A stretch of 13,515 nucleotides of DNA. Source: JBCCFX01 sp039029515 (lineage in GTDB: Bacteria > Planctomycetota > Phycisphaerae > Phycisphaerales > SM1A02). Position numbers and translations under genes: made by a program. The notes beneath the pieces are model-generated. The model searched no databases and was not told the origin of the DNA. It worked only from the letters and a program-made list of their open reading frames with translations. This document shows positions 1 through 6,850 of the stretch, piece after piece (position 1 is the first letter of the stretch; each line of letters starts with the position of its first letter). Where the stretch lies: positions 1 through 13,515 of the forward strand of contig JBCCFX010000103.1 of NCBI GenBank assembly GCA_039029515.1. Direction: 5' to 3'.

Positions 1-876
1 GAACGGATTGAAGCCGATCGCGAACTCACCGACGTAGCGAGCGCCATCGTCGGTGTCGAAGATGTCCTTCAGCAGTTCTCCGTTCTGATCAGCCGTGGCA
101 TCGACGATCTGACCGTTCCGGAACGTCAGCTTGATGTTCTCGAACGTGATGCCGCGATAGATCGTCGGCGTGTTGTAATGCATGACACCATTGACGGAGT
201 CGCGCACAGGCGACGTGAAACACTCGCCGTCAGGTATGTTGTGTGATCCGGTGCAGGGCACGACCGGGATGTCCTTGATCGAGAACGTGATGTCCGTCTC
301 ACCCGGCCCCGCGATGCGCACCTCATCCGTCCGCTCCATGCGTGACTTCAACGGCTGAACCGCATCCGCCATGCGCTGATAATCCAGTGTGCACACATTG
401 AAATAGAAGTCCTCGAATGCCGCGGTGTTCATCTGCGCAAGCTGTGCCATACTCGGCGACGGCCAGCGAAGCACACACCACTTCGTGTTCTTCACGCGCT
501 GTTCAAGATGCACGGGCTTCTGGTACAGCTTGCCGTACGACTGCATCCGTTCCGCGTCGATTCCCGCGAGCTCGCTGACATTATCGGAGCCACGAATGGC
601 GATATACGCATCCATCCGCTCCATACGTCCCTTGTCGTACGCGGACCAGGTCTCGAACTGCGCATCCGCCCCCGCTTCGAGAAGCGCTCGCGCGATTCGA
701 TTGCGTCGCACCGCGACGTGCGGATGGGCGCCGACACGATGGGCTGCCTTCACTAACTCGATCGCGACGGCATCCGGCGCATCAAACGTCTCGATGAGCA
801 CGTGTTCGCCCGGCGTCAGCCGCGTGGAATGGGAGACCAGAACATCTGCGAGTCGGGTGATTCGGGGGTCAATCAT
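1..876 (-). CDS. M29-family metallo-aminopeptidase (3' end beyond the window)
   Basis: Read on the minus strand from ATG at 876, the frame stays open for 292 codons to the window edge. M29 aminopeptidases (AmpS/AmpT/PepS type, usually about 370-410 residues) are cytoplasmic two-metal enzymes that remove N-terminal residues from peptides. The N-terminus (MIDPRITRLADVLVSHS) matches the usual family opening. Two expected metal-ligand glutamates are visible: E218 in IPDGECFTSP and E284 in YVGEFAIGFNP. They are 66 residues apart, as are E250 and E316 in the characterised enzymes. The remaining His/Tyr/Asp ligands would lie in the missing 80 or so C-terminal residues. I chose 876 over the in-frame ATG at 888 because GAGG lies just upstream of 876 and nothing comparable precedes 888. 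It follows the preceding minus-strand gene by 69 bp, so co-transcription with hflX is possible. A TATGAT hexamer (plus 916-921) in that gap could be a -10, but has no convincing -35. Confidence 0.88.
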   Translation of the reverse strand, partial: MIDPRITRLADVLVSHSTRLTPGEHVLIETFDAPDAVAIELVKAAHRVGAHPHVAVRRNRIARALLEAGADAQFETWSAYDKGRMERMDAYIAIRGSDNVSELAGIDAERMQSYGKLYQKPVHLEQRVKNTKWCVLRWPSPSMAQLAQMNTAAFEDFYFNVCTLDYQRMADAVQPLKSRMERTDEVRIAGPGETDITFSIKDIPVVPCTGSHNIPDGECFTSPVRDSVNGVMHYNTPTIYRGITFENIKLTFRNGQIVDATADQNGELLKDIFDTDDGARYVGEFAIGFNPF

Positions 877-945
877 GATGGTCCTCATCGAATTCAGAGT
901 GCGTGTGAACGACGCATCATAGTGCAGGAGGCATGACCGTTCGCC

Positions 946-1938
946 TCAGGTCATCGGCAGCTGAAGTCCACCCGCCAGCGGTGCATCCACCGTATGCAGC
1001 ACCCGCGCCATCGAGGCGACCTCCGGCATCGACGCGTCATCAGGTGCCCGAAGCCACATCCGACCTCGATACGCCGGCTGATCCGGATCGAATCGAAACC
1101 ACGCGGCGATCGACGATTCCGCGTACGCATTCTGTGTCCAGAATCCGTCTTCCGCTCGACCGTGAGCGATACGCCGACCCTGCGGCGGATGCTCGTCCCA
1201 GCGTTCGATGTGCGCGCCCAGCAGCGCCGTTTCGAACGGATTCACATCATGGTCCGATGAGGTTGCCACGAGAATCACGTTCATGGCGCGCGGCATGAAC
1301 TGCTTGTACGCGCGTCGAAGCAATCGACGAAGACGCTGCGTTTCGTCGACAAAACCGCCGGGCAGCCCAATCGTCAACAGGACATGCTGGCCCGACCACG
1401 GGGCAACGACAAGCACGCCGCCGAGTTCACGCTGATCGTCGTCACGGACCACCAGTTCATCGCCCACGCGTGCCTGAAGAATGAACGCCGTCGCGCGCTC
1501 GACGAACGTCTGCATCTGCTCGTCTGACAAGCGTGGGTTCCAGCGAATGCTGACCATGTACGGCCGGGCCAGACGCTCCAGCGATCGAAGCCGCGATGAG
1601 ATCGTGAGCTTCGCCGTGGGGCGCGGTTGTGTGTCCGCGCGTTTCACATGCAGATAGAACTCATAGCCATCGAGTTGGACGTGAAAATCAGCAGCGCGTC
1701 CGGATGGCGTCCGAACCTCAGCGCTCAGGCGCGCACCGTGATCGAGGAGGCGCTGCGCAACGATTGCCTCTGCCGTTGCATCCAGGAACGACGTCTCGTC
1801 GGAGTGCGCATCAAGCTTCTGGTACAACTCACCGAGTACCGCATCGTTTTCCCACGATTCGATCGATGCCCGCAACTGCGGATTCCAACGCGCCCGGAAC
1901 TCGTTCGCACCCGTGGTGCTCAAGACACTTTGCCCCAC
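946..1938 (-). CDS. Uncharacterised 330-aa protein, possible PD-(D/E)XK nuclease-like fold
   Basis: I do not recognise a named family. The gene starts with GTG at 1938, overlapping the end of hflX by 19 bp. An alternative TTG at 1923 would form a 4-bp TTGA overlap with the hflX stop, so translational coupling is likely either way. The N-terminal third has the order of a restriction-endonuclease-like core: a helix with E57 (DATAEAIVAQRLLDHG), a strand with D84 (AADFHVQLDG) and a strand ending H97-V-K99 (YEFYLHVKRAD). The canonical (D/E)-x-K glutamate is replaced by histidine, so activity is uncertain. The C-terminal half alternates hydrophobic strands (VILVATS, AAWFRFD) with Arg-rich helices. 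No signal peptide or membrane segment is visible, so it is probably cytoplasmic. Its position directly after hflX suggests a shared transcript but not a function. The coding call is firm; the fold is a tentative inference. Confidence 0.8.
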   Translation of the reverse strand: MGQSVLSTTGANEFRARWNPQLRASIESWENDAVLGELYQKLDAHSDETSFLDATAEAIVAQRLLDHGARLSAEVRTPSGRAADFHVQLDGYEFYLHVKRADTQPRPTAKLTISSRLRSLERLARPYMVSIRWNPRLSDEQMQTFVERATAFILQARVGDELVVRDDDQRELGGVLVVAPWSGQHVLLTIGLPGGFVDETQRLRRLLRRAYKQFMPRAMNVILVATSSDHDVNPFETALLGAHIERWDEHPPQGRRIAHGRAEDGFWTQNAYAESSIAAWFRFDPDQPAYRGRMWLRAPDDASMPEVASMARVLHTVDAPLAGGLQLPMT

Positions 1939-3332
1939 AGTTCCGCCGCCAACGATCGGTGTGGCGGAACGCGAACTTCTGCCGATTCCTCCGGCTCAGG
2001 CCAAAGCTCTGCCTTGGCTTCGCGTGCGGACTTCCCGTTGATCGTCAACGACGAACCTCGTGCGAGCAACTGGTCGACATGCCGACGCCCGAGCTTGACC
2101 CGCATCGAAACCGTGCCGTCGCCGTACTCCCGCTCGAGGACCATGGCGCGTCGCTCGATGAATGCGATCGTGTCGCCATCACGGAGCTGCGCTTCCACCG
2201 TCACTTCGTGAACGCCACCCAACATGGCGTGCAACGTGAGTGCGCCCAGATCGTCGAGTCCTTCGCCGGTCACCGCACTGATTGGCAGTGCTTCCGGATG
2301 ACGGTTGAGCCAGACGAAGAGGTCGTCAGGATTGTCCAGCTGATCGAGCTTGTTCAAGACCAGCACGCGACGCTGATCACATGCCCCGATGGAATCCAGC
2401 GTTTCGTTCACGGTCCGCAGGTGCATCTCTGCGTTCGGATCTGCAACATCCAGCACGATGACAATCAGCTGCGCCAGTACCGTCTCTTCCAGCGTCGAAC
2501 GGAACGACGCCACGAGATGGTGCGGCAGATCTCGGATGAAGCCAACCGTGTCCGACAACATCGCCGCATTGCCGCCACCGAGATCCCAAGCCTCGATGCG
2601 CGTCGATAGCGTCGCAAACAACTGATCGTTCGCAAACGCGCCGCCTTCGGTCAGACGATTGAACAGCGTTGACTTACCGGCGTTCGTGTACCCGACCAGC
2701 CCGACCGTGTAATGATCCGTATTGCGATTCGCAACCTCGCGCGTTCGGCGCGCCTGGATGTCTGCAAGCTCGCGCTTCAGTTGCGACAAACGGCGCTGCA
2801 CGAGCCGGCGATCGATTTCGAGCTGTTTCTCACCCGGCCCGCGCGTGCCGATACCAACCGGTGCGCCGCCGGTGATCTGACCGAGGTGTGTCCACATCGC
2901 GCGAAGGCGCGGATAGGTGTATTCGAGCTGAGCGATCTCGACCTGGAGCTTCGCCATGTGCGTCGTCGCACGATTGGCGAAAATGTCCAGAATCAGTTCG
3001 CTGCGATCGATGATCTTGCAGTTCACTGACGGCTCAAGCGCCCGAATCTGGCTCGGGGCGAGATCATGGTCGAAGATGATCAACGTCGCCTTGGTCATCT
3101 CCACGAGATGGGCCAGCTCCTCGACCTTGCCTTTGCCCAGAAATGTCCTCGGATGCGGATTTCGACGCTTCTGCACCAACTCACCGACGACCTCAGCGCC
3201 AGCGGTCTTCGCGAGCGACCGCAGCTCCCCGTACCGATCCCGGCGATCGACAAAACGGCCCGGCAGGGTCAGCCCGGCCAGTACCGCGCGTTCCGCGGCG
3301 ACATTCAGTTGTTCTCGAGGCAGCTGTCCCAT
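1920..3332 (-). CDS. hflX: GTPase HflX, ribosome-splitting factor
   Basis: HflX is a TRAFAC-class GTPase that binds the 50S subunit and, in characterised bacteria, splits stalled ribosomes during heat or antibiotic stress. The 470-residue product has the full family layout. The N-terminal HflX domain covers about residues 25-115 (NPHPRTFLGKGKVEEL), followed by the linker signature GTRGPGEKQLEIDRR at 162-176 and a coiled-coil segment. The G domain shows G1 GYTNAGKS (214-221), G2 near T241 (LFATLSTR), G3 DTVGFIRDLP (261-270), G4 NKLD (327-330) and G5 SAVTGEGLD (352-360). The C-terminal region from about 375 is variable, as expected. ATG at 3332 is preceded by GGGACCGG as a possible weak ribosome binding site. 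The stop overlaps the start of the next minus-strand gene. It is transcribed away from the S41 protease gene. Confidence 0.97.
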   Translation of the reverse strand: MGQLPREQLNVAAERAVLAGLTLPGRFVDRRDRYGELRSLAKTAGAEVVGELVQKRRNPHPRTFLGKGKVEELAHLVEMTKATLIIFDHDLAPSQIRALEPSVNCKIIDRSELILDIFANRATTHMAKLQVEIAQLEYTYPRLRAMWTHLGQITGGAPVGIGTRGPGEKQLEIDRRLVQRRLSQLKRELADIQARRTREVANRNTDHYTVGLVGYTNAGKSTLFNRLTEGGAFANDQLFATLSTRIEAWDLGGGNAAMLSDTVGFIRDLPHHLVASFRSTLEETVLAQLIVIVLDVADPNAEMHLRTVNETLDSIGACDQRRVLVLNKLDQLDNPDDLFVWLNRHPEALPISAVTGEGLDDLGALTLHAMLGGVHEVTVEAQLRDGDTIAFIERRAMVLEREYGDGTVSMRVKLGRRHVDQLLARGSSLTINGKSAREAKAELWPEPEESAEVRVPPHRSLAAELWGKVS

Positions 3333-3571
3333 CCGGTCCCGATCCGCATATGAGTTTCGTTCGGACCCTGCATTCTACGGGGCCACTGCCGAGGATACGA
3401 ATGATGATTTCGGGATCCCCGAACCGTGCGTTCCCGCCTATCCTCTCCAGAACGTGAGCGGCGGCCCCGCTTTGCTGCAAGAAACTCGCCCGCAGAGGCG
3501 TTCCATTGATGTCGCTTGATCCGAGCGGCTCACCGCGCCCACCATTCCGGAATCCTCGCGTTCGGAGAAAC
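3333..3571. other. Divergent intergenic region, hflX / S41 protease
   Basis: This 239-bp spacer must hold the start signals for both divergent genes. A minus-strand TAGAAT (plus 3372-3377) could be a -10 for hflX, but no -35 of quality sits 16-18 bp further out. The clearest structure is the inverted repeat at 3409-3423, listed separately. For the protease, a GGAG at 3564-3567 serves as ribosome binding site. I see no RNA gene or repeat family here. Confidence 0.5.
3409..3423. repeat. 15-bp inverted repeat, TTCGGG-ATC-CCCGAA
   Basis: Perfect 6-bp arms flank a 3-bp centre in the hflX/S41 divergent spacer. It could be a regulator operator or a small hairpin in either leader transcript. There is no T-run, so it is not an intrinsic terminator. 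A short palindrome of this kind may also arise by chance. Confidence 0.35.
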
Positions 3572-5185
3572 ATGATGAAACGATTCGTTGGTCCGTCACT
3601 CCTCGTGGTCCTGGTTGGCTCCCTCCTCGTCCAGCTGCCCATGGCGATCGCGGATCGCACGAATTCGTATACGTTCTTCGATCCCATCGTCGAAGTGTTC
3701 GGCGTGCTCAACGATGACTTCGTCACGTCGATCGACCCCGATACCCGCGACCAGATGCAGCGCCGCATGATCGATGCCGCCATCGACGTCCTCGACGATC
3801 CCTATACCACCTACGTGCCACCCGCCAATACATCGGACTTCAACAAAGCAGTCCGAGGTGAATACGTCGGCATCGGCGCTGAAGTGAACGTCATCAACAA
3901 CTATCTGACTATCGTCACACCGATAGATCACTCTCCTGCGCTCGAAGCCGGCCTGCGCGCCGGCGATGTCGTCCTTGAGATCGAAGGCGAATCCACATTC
4001 CAGCTCGACATCAATGAATGCATCGAGCGCCTGATGGGGAAACCCAACACCGATGTCAACGTGAGAGTTCGACATGATGACGACACCGAACAGGATCTCG
4101 TCATTACCCGACGACAAATCGTCACGCCCACCGTCAAGGGCGTTCGTCGAAACGGCGAAGACTGGAACTACTGCGTCGATGCCGACTTCGGGATCGGCTA
4201 TCTCCGCGTCACGCAGTTCAATGCCAACACGGTCGAAGAGATGCAGACCGCGCTCCGCGGCATCCAGAACACCGGACTGAACGGGTTGATTCTCGATCTT
4301 CGCGATAACCCGGGCGGCGCATTGAACGCCGCCGTCGGCATGGCCGACCTCTTCCTTGACGATGGCCGCATCGTCACGGTCCGCCCGCGTCAGGGCGGCG
4401 AACAGTCGTGGGATGCACGCGCTGACGGGACGCTGCCATTCTTCCCAATGGTGGTGCTTATCAATGACTCATCCGCCTCGGCCAGTGAGATCGTCGCCGG
4501 CGCACTGCAGGAAAATGGTCGCGCGAAGGTGCTCGGCATGCGTTCGTTCGGCAAAGGCAGCGTGCAGGAAATCCGACCGCTTCGATTCGGTCAGGGCACG
4601 CTGAAGATAACCACCGCCGACTACCTGCTGCCGAGCGGACGAAATCTCAATCGCTATCGCACCGACGATGCATCGATCTGGGGCGTTGATCCGGATCCGG
4701 GCATGGTGCTCACGATGACCGATGATGAGCGCCTCGACATGTTCCGCGCGCGTCGAGATTTCGAGATCATCCGTGCGGCTTCGGATGACGCGGCCGAATG
4801 TGCCGACGTCGCATGGGTCCGCAGCACGCTGCTGGATGAACAACTCGCGCAGGCGATCGAAGCACTCCAGGTTCGACTCGACGGCGACTGGCCACAGATC
4901 TCCGAAGACGATGCCGAGTCTGCAACCTATGCGATCGAACTTGATCGCCAGATCGAACGGCGCAAGCAACTCCTCGAAGCACTCGCCCAGGTCGATGGTC
5001 GTATCGACGAACTCGCGACCGGCGAGAATGCCATCGAGTCCTTGCTCCCCGAAGATGCTGATCTCACCGATGGCACCATCGTTGTCCGCGACAAGTACGG
5101 CAATGTCATCGGCGAGTACCGCATCGAAGGTGGTGACGTCGCCGTCGCGCTGAATGCCATCGATGTCGAGAAGGTCGACAACTGA
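3572..5185 (+). CDS. S41-family C-terminal processing peptidase, secreted
   Basis: Tail-specific (CtpA/Prc-type) serine proteases cut non-polar C-termini of proteins in the cell envelope, using a Ser-Lys dyad and a PDZ domain that recognises the tail. The 537-residue product begins with a signal peptide (MMKRFVGPSLLVVLVG), with likely cleavage after A25-I-A27. A PDZ domain spans about 98-180 (YVGIGAEV, SPALEAGLRAGDVVLEIEG). The peptidase core includes DLRDNPGG (242-249), the nucleophile S303 in SSASASEI, K328 in SFGKGSVQ and Q332. S303 and K328 are 25 residues apart, as in E. coli Prc. A charged, helix-rich tail from about 375 to the end includes a likely coiled coil (IELDRQIERRKQLLEALAQ). 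GGAG at 3564-3567 lies 4 bp before ATG 3572 and 7 bp before ATG 3575, so either may be used. An in-frame TTG/ATG at 3506/3509 would add 21-22 residues before the signal sequence and is less likely. tsaD follows after 44 bp. Confidence 0.95.
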   Translation: MMKRFVGPSLLVVLVGSLLVQLPMAIADRTNSYTFFDPIVEVFGVLNDDFVTSIDPDTRDQMQRRMIDAAIDVLDDPYTTYVPPANTSDFNKAVRGEYVGIGAEVNVINNYLTIVTPIDHSPALEAGLRAGDVVLEIEGESTFQLDINECIERLMGKPNTDVNVRVRHDDDTEQDLVITRRQIVTPTVKGVRRNGEDWNYCVDADFGIGYLRVTQFNANTVEEMQTALRGIQNTGLNGLILDLRDNPGGALNAAVGMADLFLDDGRIVTVRPRQGGEQSWDARADGTLPFFPMVVLINDSSASASEIVAGALQENGRAKVLGMRSFGKGSVQEIRPLRFGQGTLKITTADYLLPSGRNLNRYRTDDASIWGVDPDPGMVLTMTDDERLDMFRARRDFEIIRAASDDAAECADVAWVRSTLLDEQLAQAIEALQVRLDGDWPQISEDDAESATYAIELDRQIERRKQLLEALAQVDGRIDELATGENAIESLLPEDADLTDGTIVVRDKYGNVIGEYRIEGGDVAVALNAIDVEKVDN

Positions 5186-5217
5186 TCCGATAGAACGACG
5201 GTTCACTCGACTGCGAG

Positions 5218-5223
5218 TAAGAT
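5218..5223 (+). promoter_or_regulatory. Possible -10 element for near-leaderless tsaD
   Basis: TAAGAT matches TATAAT at four of six positions and ends 6 bp before the tsaD GTG, so transcription from it would begin at or beside the start codon. No convincing -35 sits 16-18 bp upstream, and tsaD lacks a strong ribosome binding site. It could be coincidental if tsaD is read through from the protease gene. Confidence 0.25.
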
Positions 5224-5229
5224 TCCCGC

Positions 5230-6285
5230 GTGTTCATTCTCGGGATCGAATCAAGCTGCGATGAAACCGCCGCCGCGGTCGTCGCTGACGGTCAGCGCGT
5301 GCTCAGCAACGTGGTTGCGACGCAGCATGAATTGCACGAACGGTACGCCGGCGTCGTGCCTGAGATCGCGAGCCGCGCCCATCTGGAACGCATTCTCCCG
5401 GTCATCGAAACCGCGATCCGAGAGGCCGATACCACCCTCGATGCCATCGACGCCGTCGCGGTTGGGAATCGGCCGGGCTTGATCGGATCACTCCTCGTCG
5501 GCGTCAGCGCCGCGAAGTCGCTCGCCTGGTCGTGCGGTATCCCGCTCATCGGCGTCGATCACATTCTCGCGCATCTGACCGCCCCCGCGCTCGACGATGA
5601 ACCGATCGCATTTCCCGCGCTCGGCCTCGTCGTCTCAGGCGGCCATACCGCGTTGTTTCATCTCGCCGATGCCGATCACGCCACACGACTTGGTCAGACG
5701 CGCGATGACGCGATTGGCGAAGCCTATGACAAAGCTGCAACGATTCTCGAACTCGGCTATCCCGGCGGACCGGCCGTCGACCGACTGGCGCAGACCGGCA
5801 ACGATCGTGCTCACGATTTTCCTGTCGCCAATCTTGATCGCGCTTCGTTCGATGTGTCATACAGCGGACTGAAAACCGCGCTGCTCTATGCCGTGTGCGG
5901 CACGCCAGTCGGGCGCGGGCGACATGCCACATTCCCGCGTGATGCCTCTTCGCTGACCGAAGATGCCCGCGCCGACTTTGCGGCATCATTTCAGCGCGCA
6001 GCGATTCGGGCCGTCGAACGGATCACGCGTCGCGCGCTCGAACATCATGATGTCCACTCGCTGATCATCGGTGGCGGCGTCAGTGCGAATTCGAGGTTGC
6101 GAACCGTCTTTCAATCCGTGGCAGATGACCACGAAATCGCGCTCCGCATACCCCCACTCTCCTATTGCGTGGACAACGCCGCCATGATCGCCGGCGAAGC
6201 GGCCCGCCGATTCGCTCGTGGCGATTTCGATGATCTCACACTCCCGGCGAGCCCGCGTCGCTACGATGCGTCGCCGTCACGGTGA
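5230..6285 (+). CDS. tsaD: tRNA N6-threonylcarbamoyladenosine transferase TsaD
   Basis: TsaD transfers the threonylcarbamoyl group from threonylcarbamoyl-AMP to A37 of ANN-decoding tRNAs, working with TsaB and TsaE in the cytoplasm. The 351-residue protein (family about 335-350) has the ASKHA-fold Kae1/TsaD landmarks. These are the N-terminal LGIESSCDETAAAVV, GVVPEIASRAHLE, metal ligands H111 and H115 in VDHILAHL, VSGGHTAL (135-142), GEAYDKAATILELGYPGGP (163-181), SYSGLKTALLYAV, IGGGVSANSRL (280-290) and the metal-binding D316 in CVDNAAMIAGEAA. The start is GTG at 5230, since the conserved FILGIESSCDET begins at once. No strong ribosome binding site precedes it. The S41 gene ends 44 bp upstream and a GGQ-protein gene starts 25 bp downstream, a probable co-transcribed run. 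tsaB and tsaE are not in the window. Confidence 0.97.
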   Translation: MFILGIESSCDETAAAVVADGQRVLSNVVATQHELHERYAGVVPEIASRAHLERILPVIETAIREADTTLDAIDAVAVGNRPGLIGSLLVGVSAAKSLAWSCGIPLIGVDHILAHLTAPALDDEPIAFPALGLVVSGGHTALFHLADADHATRLGQTRDDAIGEAYDKAATILELGYPGGPAVDRLAQTGNDRAHDFPVANLDRASFDVSYSGLKTALLYAVCGTPVGRGRHATFPRDASSLTEDARADFAASFQRAAIRAVERITRRALEHHDVHSLIIGGGVSANSRLRTVFQSVADDHEIALRIPPLSYCVDNAAMIAGEAARRFARGDFDDLTLPASPRRYDASPSR

Positions 6286-6310
6286 GACCGACACGTCATT
6301 TGAACCCCGT

Positions 6311-6847
6311 ATGCCACAGCCCAAGACACAATTCGTCAACCCACCGCATCCAGCCACGCTCGACGACGTCGCCCTGCAAAAGCAGAGCACGTTGACGTTT
6401 GGTCGCGACGCGGGCCCGGGTGGCCAGCATCGCAACAAGGTCGAGACCGCCGCCTGTTGGACGCACGATCCGACCGGCATATCGGGCACCGCATCGGAGC
6501 GCCGCAAGCAATCCGAGAACCGAAGCAAGGCGATGCGTCGTCTGCGCATGAAACTCGCGATCTACGTGCGCACGAACGTCTCGCGGAAGTACCACCAACC
6601 GAGCGAACTCTGGAAACAGCGTCGTCAGGGGAAGCAGATTTCGATCAACCCGAAGCATCGCGATTATCCTGCGCTGCTTGCCGAAGCGCTGGATGTGATC
6701 ATCGCGCGGAAGTTTGATGTGGCCGGCGCCGCGGGCGTGCTCGGGATCAGCATGTCGCAACTCGCAAAGCTCGTGCGCCATGACCGGCACGCCTTCGCAC
6801 TGGTGAACGAAGGACGCACGCAACGCGGTCTGCCGGCACTCAAGTAA
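6311..6847 (+). CDS. GGQ-domain release-factor-like protein (possible ribosome rescue)
   Basis: The 178-residue product carries the class I release factor catalytic domain. G37-G38-Q39 sits in GRDAGPGGQHRNKVETA, followed by the basic segment SERRKQSENRSKAMRRLRMKL. In this superfamily the GGQ loop enters the peptidyl-transferase centre and hydrolyses peptidyl-tRNA. There are no codon-recognition domains, so it cannot act as RF1 or RF2. It resembles ArfB (YaeJ)-type or other small RF-like proteins that act on stalled ribosomes. After about residue 114 it departs from ArfB. In place of a long basic tail it has a helical segment with HTH-like spacing (FDVAGAAGVLGISMSQLAKL, 135-154), ending in NEGRTQRGLPALK. 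ATG 6311 is chosen because it directly precedes the conserved part; in-frame ATG 6266 would overlap tsaD. The ribosome binding site is weak, consistent with read-through from tsaD. Its stop faces the next gene's stop across 3 bp. Confidence 0.88.
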   Translation: MPQPKTQFVNPPHPATLDDVALQKQSTLTFGRDAGPGGQHRNKVETAACWTHDPTGISGTASERRKQSENRSKAMRRLRMKLAIYVRTNVSRKYHQPSELWKQRRQGKQISINPKHRDYPALLAEALDVIIARKFDVAGAAGVLGISMSQLAKLVRHDRHAFALVNEGRTQRGLPALK

Positions 6848-6850
6848 TCA

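Noticed and set aside
425..922. 165-codon plus-strand open frame
   Set aside because: Antisense to the M29 aminopeptidase, whose metal-ligand motifs make the minus strand the coding one.
1629..2609. 326-codon plus-strand open frame
   Set aside because: It spans parts of hflX and the overlapping minus-strand gene in antisense and contains no recognisable domain.
3372..3377. Minus-strand TAGAAT as -10 for hflX
   Set aside because: Good hexamer but no -35 at proper spacing; left as a remark only.
3193..3783. 196-codon minus-strand open frame across the hflX/S41 spacer
   Set aside because: Overlaps hflX in another frame and S41 in antisense, and has no signal or motif.
4469..5206. Long open frame on the minus strand (245 codons) opposite the S41 gene
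   Set aside because: It lies wholly antisense to a well-supported protease gene, has no family resemblance, and reflects the low stop frequency of GC-rich sequence.
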